Assembly (NCBI RefSeq): GCF_001815935.1 | Contig: NZ_KV823421.1 | Span: 1-64,000 of the forward strand | Origin: Corynebacterium sp. HMSC04H06 | GTDB lineage: Bacteria > Actinomycetota > Actinomycetes > Mycobacteriales > Mycobacteriaceae | Reading direction: 5' to 3' | Length of the DNA stretch: 64,000 nucleotides | Shown here: positions 17,169 to 25,655 of the stretch, one piece after another | Position numbering within the stretch: position 1 is the stretch's first letter | Layout of the letters: the number at the start of each line of letters is the position of its first letter | Notes under the pieces: model-generated | What the model saw: the letters and a program-made list of their open reading frames with translations, nothing else | Database searches by the model: none | Told to the model about the DNA's origin: nothing | Translations under genes and position numbers: made by a program

Positions 17169-17897
17169 ATGACTGAGCGAAACGAACACTCCGAAAACCC
17201 CGAGAACACTACCCCGGCGGGCGAGCCGGCCCCGGACACGGCTGCCGATGCCGCCGCGGCGAACACCGGCTCCAATGGCAAGCTCAACGGCAACGCCGCC
17301 GTGAATCACGCCGCCGAGGCCTGGAAGGACGCCTCGGCCCGCAACATCCCGGCCCCGGACTTCGCAGAGATCCCCGTCTCGGAAGACACCGCCAACCTGC
17401 GCCAGGGCCCGTCCCTGCACGACGGCCTGCTGGCCCTCCTGCCGCTGGTGGGCGTGTGGCAGGGCGAGGGCCAGGCACACGGCACTGACGGCAACGAGTA
17501 CACCTTCGGCCAGCGCCTGATTATCGCCCACGACGGTGAGAACTACCTGTCCTTTAGCTCCCGAACCTGGAAGATCGACTCCGAGGGCAACCCGGGCGAG
17601 GCCGACGTGCGTGAGTCCGGCTACTGGCGGATCTCTCCGAAGGACGAGATCGAGATGACCTACACGTCCTCGACCGGAATCGTCGAGATCTTCTACGGCG
17701 AGCCCTTCAACGAGCGCGCCTGGCAGCTCGAGTCCGCCTCTACCATGGTCACCGAGACCGGCCCGAAGAACCTGGGCCCGGGCAAGCGCATGTACGGGCT
17801 CATGCCCAACAACAACCTGGGCTGGGTCGACGAGCGCCTCCTCGACGGCGAGATGCGCCCGTATATGTCCGCCGAGCTTTCCCGCGTCGCCGGCTAG
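17169..17897 (+). CDS. Nitrobindin/THAP4-like beta-barrel protein lacking the haem histidine
   Basis: A 242-residue protein: about 75 low-complexity Ala/Gly/Asn-rich residues, then a ten-stranded lipocalin-like barrel of the nitrobindin (UPF0678/DUF1794) family. The signature LVGVWQGEGQ is intact. In haem-binding members the C-terminus carries a His (pattern RPHLSA) that ligates ferric haem; here it reads RPYMSAELSRV, with Tyr in its place. I recall that some corynebacterial members are listed as lacking this His, so it may not bind haem or may use Tyr. The ATG is seven bases after TAGGAT and probably leaderless. Confidence 0.85.
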   Translation: MTERNEHSENPENTTPAGEPAPDTAADAAAANTGSNGKLNGNAAVNHAAEAWKDASARNIPAPDFAEIPVSEDTANLRQGPSLHDGLLALLPLVGVWQGEGQAHGTDGNEYTFGQRLIIAHDGENYLSFSSRTWKIDSEGNPGEADVRESGYWRISPKDEIEMTYTSSTGIVEIFYGEPFNERAWQLESASTMVTETGPKNLGPGKRMYGLMPNNNLGWVDERLLDGEMRPYMSAELSRVAG

Positions 17898-17906
17898 CTT
17901 CTCGCG

Positions 17907-18752
17907 CTACGCCGCCACCGCGGCGTCGATAAGCGCGCGGATCTCCTTCTCGTTGTCAGGGGCCGCCAGCTTGGTCCCGTTCAGCGAGCGGACGCGCACC
18001 CCGATGCGCACCGAGGAGACCAGCCAAACCGAGTCCGAGCGCTGCAGGTAGCCCAGGTCCATCTCCTTGGCCTTGCAGTTATAACCGCGCTCCTCGGCCA
18101 GCGCGAACAGCGCCGCCTGCGTGGTGCCCGGCAGAATCCCCGGGGCCTTGGGTGTGCGCAGCTTCTTCCCGCGCACCGCCACGACCGTCGAGGTCGCCCC
18201 CTCCAGCACCAGCCCGCTGTCCGGGTGGGTATAGATGACGTCGTCGTAGCCGTCGTGGCGGGCCTGCCGCAGCGTAACCAGCGTCGCGGCGTAGTTCAGG
18301 GTCTTGGCCAGCACCTTGTCATCGGCCTGCCAGCGCCGCGGGGTGGCCCACACACGCACCCCCTTCGCCCGCTGGGTCAACACGTCCGCGCCGATGGGCT
18401 GGACCGCCACCCACGCCGTGGGTACCCCGGTCGAGGCCCGCCCCCGCGAATAGGTCCAGGTGCACTTGGCCTCCTCCGCGTCGAATTCGCTCGCGGCCAG
18501 CGCGGTGGCCTCCAGCCACTTGTCCAGGCACGGTTCCGGCAACCCGAGAGCGTGGGCGGAGCGGGCAAAGCGCTGCGCGTGCCGCTCGACGTTCTTGGCC
18601 TCCCCGCCCCTAATGAGCAGGGACTCAAAGACCCCGTCACCCCGGGTGACGGCCGCGTCGTCCCAAAAGACCAGCGGCAGCGTGGGGTTGTGGCGGCGGA
18701 TCGAACCCCCGAAGGGCTCGACCACGTAGATTACGGGCGCAGGTTGTAGCAT
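17907..18752 (-). CDS. pabC: Class IV PLP enzyme, probable aminodeoxychorismate lyase
   Basis: Fold-type IV PLP protein of 281 residues related to branched-chain aminotransferase and 4-amino-4-deoxychorismate lyase, which makes p-aminobenzoate for folate. FWDDAAVTRGDGVFESLLI, the lysine in VLAKTLNYAATLV (Schiff base) and LVLEGATSTVVAV with PGILPGTTQAALF are the family hallmarks. ADC lyase is favoured over aminotransferase by length and by its place beside ygfZ, another folate-linked gene. The ATG at 18752 is seven bases after CATAAT; an ATG at 18758 is also in frame. It is convergent with the nitrobindin-like gene. Confidence 0.82.
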   Translation of the reverse strand: MLQPAPVIYVVEPFGGSIRRHNPTLPLVFWDDAAVTRGDGVFESLLIRGGEAKNVERHAQRFARSAHALGLPEPCLDKWLEATALAASEFDAEEAKCTWTYSRGRASTGVPTAWVAVQPIGADVLTQRAKGVRVWATPRRWQADDKVLAKTLNYAATLVTLRQARHDGYDDVIYTHPDSGLVLEGATSTVVAVRGKKLRTPKAPGILPGTTQAALFALAEERGYNCKAKEMDLGYLQRSDSVWLVSSVRIGVRVRSLNGTKLAAPDNEKEIRALIDAAVAA

Positions 18753-18814
18753 GCCCATAATTATGCCCCGTTGGACCTAGCCAAGCAGGCGAATGGCGCG
18801 TTACGATGGCAAGT

Positions 18815-19876
18815 GTGAGTTATTCTTCTGTTCTTCTTCAGCGCCTCGGCGCTGCCGAATTCCAGTCAGAAACACCGCTTGATGCCGCCGGGGTCGCGTG
18901 GCATTACGGAAACCCCTTGGGCGAACAGCGCGCCGCCCAGTCCGGCTCTGTCGTCGTAGACCGCAGCCACCGCCGTTTCTTGCAGGTCAGCGGACCGGAC
19001 TCCGCGGAATTCCTTAACAACCTTCTGTCGCAGAAGCTGGACGATGTCCCCGTGGGCTACAGCGCCACAGCCCTCGATCTAGACATCCAGGGCCACATCC
19101 TGCACCAAGCAGACACCACCCGCACGGCCGAGGGCTTTTTCCTTGACCTACCCGCGGGCCAAGCAGACAGCCTACGGGATTTCTTGACCAAAATGGTCTT
19201 TTGGTCGCAGGTAGAAGTCACGGAACCCGACTACGCGCTGCTGACGGTCCTAGGCGACGGCGAAGTCTCCGCCCCCTCCTCCACCGTCTTTAGCCGGGAC
19301 GTCGACTGGCCGGGGATCCGCCGCCGCGACATCGTAGTGCCCCGCGCTGAACTGGCAAACGCCGTCGCGGAGCTGGAAGCGGCCGGGCTGACCCTGGCCG
19401 GGCTCATGGCGTATACGGCCGAGCGCATCCGCGCCCGCGAACCGGAGCTGGCCGCAGATTTGGACAACAAGTCCATCCCCCACGAGGTTCCGCAGTGGAT
19501 CGGCCGCGGTAAGCACGCCGGCGCCGTGCACCTGAACAAGGGCTGCTACCGCGGGCAGGAGACCGTGGCGCGCGTGGAAAACCTCGGCCGCTCACCCCGC
19601 CTGCTGGTACTGCTGCACTTGGACGGCTCGGCCCCGCAGCTGCCCGAGCCGGGAGCCGACATCACCTTCTCCGGTCGCCGCGTCGGGCGGATGGGCTCTC
19701 TCGTCGACGACTGCGATTTCGGCCCCATCGCCTTGGGGTTGGTCAAGCGCTCCGCCCTGGATTCCGGGCAGCTGACCATCGGCCAGGCGGCCGCCAATCT
19801 GGATCCGGATTCCATACCCACCTCCGAGGGGCCGAAGGCCGGGCGCGCGGCCATCAACAAACTGCGGGGCAAGTAG
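18815..19876 (+). CDS. ygfZ: Folate-binding protein YgfZ/IBA57-like
   Basis: A 353-residue tetrahydrofolate-binding protein related to the T protein of glycine cleavage; YgfZ helps repair or assemble Fe-S clusters in MiaB and other radical SAM enzymes. The diagnostic KGCYRGQETVARVENLG motif, with its Cys, is present at about residue 245. The GTG at 18815 lies seven bases after TACGAT, arguing for a leaderless start; an in-frame ATG at 18806 would add three residues. It diverges from pabC and ends in a strong terminator. Confidence 0.9.
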   Translation: MSYSSVLLQRLGAAEFQSETPLDAAGVAWHYGNPLGEQRAAQSGSVVVDRSHRRFLQVSGPDSAEFLNNLLSQKLDDVPVGYSATALDLDIQGHILHQADTTRTAEGFFLDLPAGQADSLRDFLTKMVFWSQVEVTEPDYALLTVLGDGEVSAPSSTVFSRDVDWPGIRRRDIVVPRAELANAVAELEAAGLTLAGLMAYTAERIRAREPELAADLDNKSIPHEVPQWIGRGKHAGAVHLNKGCYRGQETVARVENLGRSPRLLVLLHLDGSAPQLPEPGADITFSGRRVGRMGSLVDDCDFGPIALGLVKRSALDSGQLTIGQAAANLDPDSIPTSEGPKAGRAAINKLRGK

Positions 19877-19891
19877 AGCCACCCGTTTACG

Positions 19892-19935
19892 GGCCTAGTG
19901 AGAAAAGCCTTTAAGGCTCTCACTAGGCCATTTGC
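19892..19935 (+). terminator. Terminator of ygfZ
   Basis: An 11 bp stem (19892-19902 with 19918-19928), extended by AGCC/GGCT nearer the loop, is followed by ATTTG. Confidence 0.65.
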
Positions 19936-20071
19936 CCTGCCTTAGGGGGTCGTGCGGAATTTTTTTGACGTACAGGCTATTGTGTCTTACAGGAAGATAC
20001 TCAAATGACAAGCCGATGGGGCCATCCGAAACCCTGGATCGTGCCCTACACACCTCAAGGGGGTCATGCAC

Positions 20072-20281
20072 ATGGGACGCGGACGCGCGAAGGCAAAGCA
20101 GACCAAAGTTGCACGCCAGTTGAAGTACAATTCTCCGGAGATGGACTTGGATTCGCTCCAGCGCGAGCTAGCCTCCAAGAAGCCGGGCGATGGATGGGGC
20201 CGAGAGGATGAAGAAGACGACCGCTACGAAGACCCATACGCCGACTACATCGACGACTGGGACGACGAAGACAAAGGTTAA
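20072..20281 (+). CDS. DUF3073 small basic-acidic protein
   Basis: A 69-residue actinobacterial protein of unknown function. It starts MGRGRAKAKQTKVARQLKY, a conserved basic head, and ends in a very acidic tail (EDEEDDRYEDPYADYIDDWDD). I use the ATG at 20072 because AAGGGGG (20057-20063) is eight bases before it and only two before the ATG at 20066. The 195 bases upstream carry the ygfZ terminator and a TTGACG (19965-19970) that could be a -35, but no convincing -10. The gene is convergent with purM, the same pairing as Rv0810c-purM. Confidence 0.85.
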   Translation: MGRGRAKAKQTKVARQLKYNSPEMDLDSLQRELASKKPGDGWGREDEEDDRYEDPYADYIDDWDDEDKG

Positions 20282-20298
20282 CCCCTAAAAACGCCACT

Positions 20299-20335
20299 AC
20301 GCCGCCGGCGACCAGGACTTGGTCACCGGCGGCGT
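20299..20335. terminator. Bidirectional terminator between DUF3073 and purM
   Basis: A 16 bp stem (20299-20314 with 20320-20335, one non-Watson-Crick pair) stands between the two convergent genes. Confidence 0.65.
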
Positions 20336-20353
20336 TGGTGTATCTAAGGGCTA

Positions 20354-21415
20354 CTAGAAGTTCGGGTGGTTGCCGCTCACTACGACGCGGGGCGCGCCCT
20401 CGGCGGACTTGCGCACCTCGCCCAGCTCCCAGGCGTCCAGGTGGCGGGCGGTGAGCATGGCCAGCGCGCGGTCGCGGTCCTCGGCGGAGACCACCGCCAC
20501 CATGCCAACACCCATGTTGAAGGTCTTTTCCATCTCGGACAGCTCGACCTTGCCCACCGAGGAGATGGTGCGGAAGATCTGGCCCGGGGTCCAGGTGGAG
20601 CGGGCCACGTGCGCGGTCAGCCCCTCCGGTATGACGCGCTCCAGGTTGCCGGCCAGGCCGCCGCCGGTGACGTGGCAGAACGTTGCCACGTGGCACTCCG
20701 CGGCCAGTGCAAGGCAGTCCTGTGCGTAGATGCGGGTCGGGATGAGCATCTCCTCACCCAGGGTGCGACCGAGCTCGTCCATGTACCCGTCCAGCGGCAG
20801 TCCGGCCTGCTCGAGCAGGACGTGGCGGGCCAGGGAGTAGCCGTTGGAGTGCAGGCCGGACGAGCCCATGGCGATGAGCACGTCGCCGTCGCGGACCTTG
20901 TCCGGGCCCAGCACGCTATCAGCCTCGACCACGCCCACGGCGGTGGCGGAGACGTCGTAATCATCGACCTCCATCACGCCGGGGTGCTCGGCGGTCTCGC
21001 CGCCCAGCAGCGCGGCACCCGCCTGCACGCAGCCCTCGGCGATGCCGGCCACGATCTCCGCGACCTTTTCCGGAACGACCTTGCCGACGGCGATGTAGTC
21101 CTGCAAAAACAGCGGCTCGGCGCCGCAGACCACCAGGTCATCGACGCACATGGCCACCAGGTCAATGCCGATGGTGTCGTGCTTGTCCATCGCCTGGGCC
21201 ACGGCCAGCTTCGTGCCCACGCCGTCCGAGCCCGCCGCCAGGATGGGCTCCTTGTAGTCGCCGAGCTTGAACAGGCCCGCAAACCCGCCCAGGCCGCCCA
21301 TGACCTCCGGGCGGGTAGCGCGCTTGGCGTGCGGGGCGAACAGCTGGACAGCGCGATCGCCGGCGGCGATGTCCACGCCGGCGGCGGCGTAAGTGTTGTC
21401 AGTCGTATCGGTCAT
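20354..21415 (-). CDS. purM: Phosphoribosylformylglycinamidine cyclo-ligase (AIR synthetase)
   Basis: Fifth purine step: ATP-dependent closure of FGAM to AIR. Length is 353, typical. Motifs seen: YAAAGVDIAAGDRAV at the N-terminus, SDGVGTKLAVAQ in the ATP site, TIGIDLVAMCVDDLVVCGAEPLFLQDY, and GLHSNGYSLARHVLL. It is 29 bases downstream of purF and co-transcribed with it. Confidence 0.97.
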   Translation of the reverse strand: MTDTTDNTYAAAGVDIAAGDRAVQLFAPHAKRATRPEVMGGLGGFAGLFKLGDYKEPILAAGSDGVGTKLAVAQAMDKHDTIGIDLVAMCVDDLVVCGAEPLFLQDYIAVGKVVPEKVAEIVAGIAEGCVQAGAALLGGETAEHPGVMEVDDYDVSATAVGVVEADSVLGPDKVRDGDVLIAMGSSGLHSNGYSLARHVLLEQAGLPLDGYMDELGRTLGEEMLIPTRIYAQDCLALAAECHVATFCHVTGGGLAGNLERVIPEGLTAHVARSTWTPGQIFRTISSVGKVELSEMEKTFNMGVGMVAVVSAEDRDRALAMLTARHLDAWELGEVRKSAEGAPRVVVSGNHPNF

Positions 21416-21444
21416 AGCGAAAGTTTCATTCCTTGGGGGTCTTT

Positions 21445-22953
21445 TTAAGAGTTCTGGCTCATTAGCGTACGTACGGCCTCCGCGTTGGGGCTACCGGCCG
21501 GCAGGCCCAGCGGGTAGTGGCCGTCGAAGCAGGCGGCGCACAGCTGGCTGCGTGGTTGCTCGGTCGCCGCAATCATCTCATCCACGCTGACAAAGCCCAG
21601 GCTGTCGGCGCCGATGGCCTCGCAGATGGTCTGGCAGATGACCTCCGGGTCATCGCTCGACGCGACGTTGGCGATGAGTTCGCCCGGGGAGGCAAAATCG
21701 ATGCCGTAGAAGCATGGCCACTTCACCGGCGGGGAGGCGATCCGCACGTGGACCTCGGCCGCGCCTGCCTCCCGCAGCATGCGAATGAGGGCGCGCTGGG
21801 TGTTGCCGCGGACGATGGAGTCATCCACCACCACGAGCTTCTTGCCGGCGATGACCTCCTTGAGCGGGTTGAGCTTGAGCCGGATGCCCAGCTGGCGCAG
21901 GGTCTGCGTGGGCTGGATGAAGGTGCGGCCCACGTAGGCGTTTTTCACCAGGCCGTGGGCGAAGGTAATGCCGGATTCGCGGGCGTAGCCGACCGCGGCC
22001 GGGTTGCCCGACTCCGGCACCGGGATGACCAGGTCGGCGTCTTCGGCCGGGAACTGGCGGGCCAGGCGGCGGCCGATGTCCACGCGGGTCTCGTTGACCG
22101 AGCGCCCGGAGATCTGGGTATCGGGGCGGGCCAGGTAGACGTATTCGAAGACGCAGCCGTGGCGGGTGGGCTCGACGAATTTCTCGGAACGAATCCCAGT
22201 CTCGTCGATGGCGACGAGCTCGCCCGGTTCGATTTCCCGGATGAACTGCGCGCCCACGATGTCGAGCGCGCAGGTCTCGGAGGCGATCACGAAGCCCTGC
22301 GGCAGGCGCCCCAGCGCCAACGGGCGCACGCCGTGCCCGTCGCGGGCGGCGTACAGGGTGTGGCCGTCGGTGAAGGTCAGGCAGAAAACGCCCTGAACGC
22401 GGGGCAGCAGCTGGCGGGCGGATTCAAAGACGGAGGTTTCCTCATTGACGCCGTCGCCCAGCAACATAGACAGGCACATCGAGTCGGAGACCGACTCCTC
22501 GTGCGGCTTAATCAGCCCGCGGTCCATGGCCTCTTGGCGCAGGTCCAGGTAGTTGACCAGGTTGCCGTTGTGGCCGAGCGCGATGTCCACCCCGTTGGAG
22601 GACGCGCCGAACATCGGCTGCACGTTGGACCATTCCTTGCCACCGGCGGTGGAATAGCGGGTGTGTCCGACGGCCACGTTGCCCTGCAGGGAGCTCAGGA
22701 TGGACTCGTCGAAGATATTGGCTACCAGCCCCATGTCTTTGAAAACCACCAGGCGGTCATCATCCCCGACCGCCATGCCGGCGGCCTCCTGACCGCGGTG
22801 CTGGAGGGCGAAAAGCCCGAAATAGGTAAGCTTGGAAACCTCTTCTCCCGGGGCCCAGACGCCGAAGACGCCGCATTCTTCCCGCGGAGAGGTCTCGCCG
22901 TGATCGTCGAGATTAGTGAGGCCAGTTGTCTGAAGTGAGTTGACGGCTTCCAC
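21445..22953 (-). CDS. purF: Amidophosphoribosyltransferase
   Basis: Committed purine step: makes phosphoribosylamine from PRPP and glutamine. The 502-residue chain starts with a ~26-residue propeptide; cleavage before Cys in REECGVFGVW would expose the N-terminal glutaminase nucleophile, as in Bacillus-type PurF. HTRYSTAGG and GHNGNLVN follow in the glutaminase domain; VVVDDSIVRGNTQ is the PRPP-binding loop. The GTG start lies exactly seven bases after TAAGAT, so the mRNA is probably leaderless. Head of purF-purM. Confidence 0.96.
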   Translation of the reverse strand: MEAVNSLQTTGLTNLDDHGETSPREECGVFGVWAPGEEVSKLTYFGLFALQHRGQEAAGMAVGDDDRLVVFKDMGLVANIFDESILSSLQGNVAVGHTRYSTAGGKEWSNVQPMFGASSNGVDIALGHNGNLVNYLDLRQEAMDRGLIKPHEESVSDSMCLSMLLGDGVNEETSVFESARQLLPRVQGVFCLTFTDGHTLYAARDGHGVRPLALGRLPQGFVIASETCALDIVGAQFIREIEPGELVAIDETGIRSEKFVEPTRHGCVFEYVYLARPDTQISGRSVNETRVDIGRRLARQFPAEDADLVIPVPESGNPAAVGYARESGITFAHGLVKNAYVGRTFIQPTQTLRQLGIRLKLNPLKEVIAGKKLVVVDDSIVRGNTQRALIRMLREAGAAEVHVRIASPPVKWPCFYGIDFASPGELIANVASSDDPEVICQTICEAIGADSLGFVSVDEMIAATEQPRSQLCAACFDGHYPLGLPAGSPNAEAVRTLMSQNS

Positions 22954-22966
22954 GCCGGTTATCTTA
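22954..22966 (-). promoter_or_regulatory. Leaderless purF promoter (-10 TAAGAT)
   Basis: TAAGAT on the minus strand (22961-22966) ends seven bases before the GTG start of purF. The same hexamer at the same distance precedes purC and purD. Confidence 0.55.
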
Positions 22967-23022
22967 GTCGTTTAGCCAGTCCGGCACTAATACCCGGCCG
23001 CCCTCGTGCCCGCTTGCGCGGC

Positions 23023-23418
23023 TCAGCGGCCCAGCGGGATGATGGGCAGCCACTCCGCGATCTCCGCGGCGCGGGAGCCGGAAGCATCAACCTGTCCTGC
23101 GTCGACGGCGGTTTGCCAGCTGGTATGCCCGGTGGCCAAACGCAGCCACGTGTGCGGATCCGTCTCCACGACATTGGGTGGGGTGCCGCGGGTGTGGCGC
23201 GGCCCCTCAATACACTGGACGGCCACGAACGGGGGTACCCGCAGCTCCACCGAGTGCCCCGGCGCGTCCTGCTCCACCAACCGGGCCGTATTGCGTACCG
23301 CCTGCGCTAGCGTGGCCCGGGTCGGCCGCTCCGCGGCGTCCGGGCTTTCTTGCTGAATCCACTCTGCCAAAGCCACGACGGCCGCGCGCGCCGCAGCGGG
23401 ATCTGCCTTCTTTGCCAT
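23023..23418 (-). CDS. Sterol carrier family protein
   Basis: A 131-residue protein of the actinobacterial sterol-carrier-like family found next to purF (as Rv0807 in M. tuberculosis). Recognisable parts are [39 protein letters not shown] and [10 protein letters not shown]. Its ligand is unknown. The start is ATG 23418, seven bases after TAGACT (leaderless); the frame upstream to 23487 is discarded. The role in or near purine synthesis is not established. Confidence 0.8.
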   Translation of the reverse strand: MAKKADPAAARAAVVALAEWIQQESPDAAERPTRATLAQAVRNTARLVEQDAPGHSVELRVPPFVAVQCIEGPRHTRGTPPNVVETDPHTWLRLATGHTSWQTAVDAGQVDASGSRAAEIAEWLPIIPLGR

Positions 23419-23528
23419 GCCGCCCAGTCTAGTCCCCGCCACCCCGGCGCTGCCTGCGCGCAACCGTGCGGCAGTCCGCGACGCCACGTGCCCTAATCCT
23501 TCCTCCCGCCCTGGTAGCTTTATATATT

Positions 23529-23957
23529 ATGACCACTACTCCGCAGACGCAGGATGCTCTTAAGTCCCCGCAAATCACCCTTCGTTTCATGGCTTCGCCC
23601 ACTGATGTCCGCATGGCTGGCGCCCAGGGCATCAGCGGCGGCCGCGTTCTGGAATGGATCGACAAGGCCGCCTACGCGTGCGCGGTCCAGTGGTCCGGCC
23701 AGTACTGCGTGACCGCTTACGTAGGCCACATTCACTTCACCCGTCCGATCCCCTCGGGCCACATCGTGGAGGTCCGCTCCCGCATTGCGATGACCGGCCG
23801 GTCGTCCATGCACATCGTCAACGAGGTGCTCTCCGCGGACCCGCGCGACGGCATCTTCACCCGCGCCTGCGACTGCCTGGTCATTTTCGTGGCCAAGGAC
23901 GCCGAAACCAACAAGTCGACCCCGGTGCCCACGTTCACCCCGGAAGACGACGAGTAG
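23529..23957 (+). CDS. Acyl-CoA thioesterase, N-terminal hotdog half (ends at in-frame amber codon)
   Basis: 142 residues forming one hotdog domain of a two-domain acyl-CoA hydrolase (BACH type): RFMASPTDVRMAGAQGISGG, VLEWIDKAAYACAVQWSG with the catalytic-site Asp, then YVGHIHFTRPIPSGHIVEVRSRI. It stops at TAG (23955-23957), but the same frame stays open and codes for a typical linker and the second hotdog domain (next feature). The ATG is eight bases after TAGCTT, probably leaderless. A one-base change in TGG, CAG, GAG or AAG would give this stop, so this is a broken or split gene unless the codon is read through. Confidence 0.8.
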   Translation: MTTTPQTQDALKSPQITLRFMASPTDVRMAGAQGISGGRVLEWIDKAAYACAVQWSGQYCVTAYVGHIHFTRPIPSGHIVEVRSRIAMTGRSSMHIVNEVLSADPRDGIFTRACDCLVIFVAKDAETNKSTPVPTFTPEDDE

Positions 23958-24017
23958 CGCCGCGTCGCCGAGGCCGCCCAGTCTCGTATCGAGCTGCGCA
24001 AGGCCATCGAAGAGGAG

Positions 24018-24539
24018 ATGGAACAGCAGACCTACGAAGGCCCGTCCTACGCCCCGCGGCTCATCAACCGCTTTCTGGCCAAGCCGACGGACGTCAACTG
24101 GGGCGGCAAGGTTCACGGTGGCACCGCCATGGAGTGGATCGACGAGGCCGGCACCGCCTGCACCATGGAATGGTCCGGTGAGCACACCGTGGCCGTCTAC
24201 GCCGGCGGCATCCGCTTCTACCGCCCGATTGCCATCGGCGACCTCATCGAGGTCGACGCCCGCATGATGCGCACCGACAACCGTTCGATGCAGATGTCCA
24301 TCCACGTGCGCGCCGGCAACCCGCGGGGCGGCCGCAACAACCTGGAGACCGCCATCCACGCCACCGTGGCCTACATGGCCATCGACCGCGACTTCCAGCC
24401 GCAGGCCGCGCGCCAGTTCACCCCGGTCACCGACGAGGACAAGCGCCTGGCCGAGCACGCCAATATCCTGCGGGAGCTACGCGGCAAGTACTCTCCCAAG
24501 CCCCTCATCGTCGCGCCCAACAACCAGCACATCGACTAA
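24018..24539 (+). CDS. Acyl-CoA thioesterase, C-terminal hotdog half
   Basis: 173 residues with the second hotdog domain: RLINRFLAKPTDVNWGGKVH, GGTAMEWIDEAGTACTMEWSG, YAGGIRFYRPIAIGDLIEVD. It is in the same frame as the N-terminal half; the 57 bases between the amber codon and this ATG code without a break for RRVAEAAQSRIELRKAIEEE, the helical linker of such enzymes. GAGGAG is directly against the ATG, too close for efficient initiation, so this half may be made poorly or not at all. Intact relatives carry both domains in one chain of about 336 residues. Confidence 0.7.
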   Translation: MEQQTYEGPSYAPRLINRFLAKPTDVNWGGKVHGGTAMEWIDEAGTACTMEWSGEHTVAVYAGGIRFYRPIAIGDLIEVDARMMRTDNRSMQMSIHVRAGNPRGGRNNLETAIHATVAYMAIDRDFQPQAARQFTPVTDEDKRLAEHANILRELRGKYSPKPLIVAPNNQHID

Positions 24540-24576
24540 GCCCCACCCTGCAATCAGCGCCCAAAACGGCAACGCG

Positions 24577-24702
24577 CTAGTCGGCGTCTGCCGGCCGGCG
24601 CAGAGTCTCCCAGTCCCGCGCCAGAAAGTAAATTACGCCGGCCCCCACCACGACCACGACCGCTACCCGGATTACGACGGTTGCCTTTTCCTTTGCTTTC
24701 AT
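24577..24702 (-). CDS. Small single-pass membrane protein (41 residues)
   Basis: Short reading frame: starts MKAKEKATVVIRV, continues with a hydrophobic run (VAVVVVVGAGVIYFLA) and ends RDWETLRRPADAD. Basic residues precede the membrane segment, so the acidic C-terminus would lie outside. AGAAGGTGA about nine bases before the ATG supports translation. Not similar to a family I can name; it could be a small regulator of a membrane protein. It is in tandem behind nothing obvious and convergent with the thioesterase. Confidence 0.5.
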   Translation of the reverse strand: MKAKEKATVVIRVAVVVVVGAGVIYFLARDWETLRRPADAD

Positions 24703-24826
24703 GCGGTTCACCTTCTCTCATGGCCTAGGCCCGGCCAGTAATTCGTCCGATTTTTCCGTCCCCTGAAGGGTCTTCGGCCCCGGTGGCCCTGTCTTCACTA
24801 CTTTTACTAGCGCCCTGTCCGGGCTT

Positions 24827-25528
24827 TTAGCCGGCACCGACGACCACCATCCACACGGCGACCAGGTGGACTGCGGCGGCCGCGATTGTCGCGGAGTGGA
24901 AATGTTCGTGGTAGCCGTAGATGCGCGCGTTGCGCCCCGGCCACTTGAGCCCGTAGACCACCGCGCCTAAGGAATAAACCAGGCCGCCGGCAAAGAGCAG
25001 CCAGACCACCGCAGGGCCTTCCTGCCGCCACAGGGTCGGGATGAGAGGGACTATCAGCCACCCGAGCACCAAGTACACGGCCACGGATAGCCAGCGCGGG
25101 TGCTCGATCCAGACCAGGTTGAGTATCACGCCGGCCAGCGCGCCACCCCAGGCCACCCCGAGCAGGATCCACGCGGTCGCACCGTCGAAGGCGATAAGTG
25201 ATAGCGGCGTATACGTCGCCGCGATGAACACGGCAATGGTCGCGTGATCCGCCCGCCGCCACCACTGCACGGCCCGGAAGCTACCCCAGGGCCAGCGGTG
25301 GTAGGTCGCGGAAACCGCGAATAGCCCAACCAGGCACACCCCGTAGACCGTCACGCCCAGGGCCGGTGCCCAGCTCAGCGTCATCCAGGAGTAGGTAATG
25401 AGCACGGTGGCGGAGACGAGGGCGGCCAGCGCGGCGAAGACGTGCCCCCACCCGCGGGTAAGCGGGCGCGGGCCGCGGTCGGCCACTAGCCTAGTCCGTT
25501 CGACTATGCCGTCCTGTACCGGCGCCAT
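24827..25528 (-). CDS. Hemolysin III/PAQR-family membrane protein
   Basis: Seven-transmembrane protein of 233 residues. The family motifs are SATYHRWPW, then ADHATIAVFIAATYTPL, and HEHFHSATIAAAAVH near the end; their His and Asp residues bind zinc and are probably hydrolase-like. Bacterial members are annotated as hemolysin III but their role is membrane homeostasis rather than toxin in most cases. The start is ATG 25528 with a strong GAGGAGGA eight bases upstream; the frame to 25606 is upstream noise. It diverges from the mycolyltransferase-like gene. Confidence 0.85.
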   Translation of the reverse strand: MAPVQDGIVERTRLVADRGPRPLTRGWGHVFAALAALVSATVLITYSWMTLSWAPALGVTVYGVCLVGLFAVSATYHRWPWGSFRAVQWWRRADHATIAVFIAATYTPLSLIAFDGATAWILLGVAWGGALAGVILNLVWIEHPRWLSVAVYLVLGWLIVPLIPTLWRQEGPAVVWLLFAGGLVYSLGAVVYGLKWPGRNARIYGYHEHFHSATIAAAAVHLVAVWMVVVGAG

Positions 25529-25655
25529 TGTTCCTCCTCGCAGGTCTCCACTGGCGGAGTGACCGCTGCTTCTAGCCGTAGTATAACCTACGGTTGCGTA
25601 ACCCACGGCTGTGAAAATCCTTCGAATTCGTTGCTATATGCGTTATAGTCGAACG

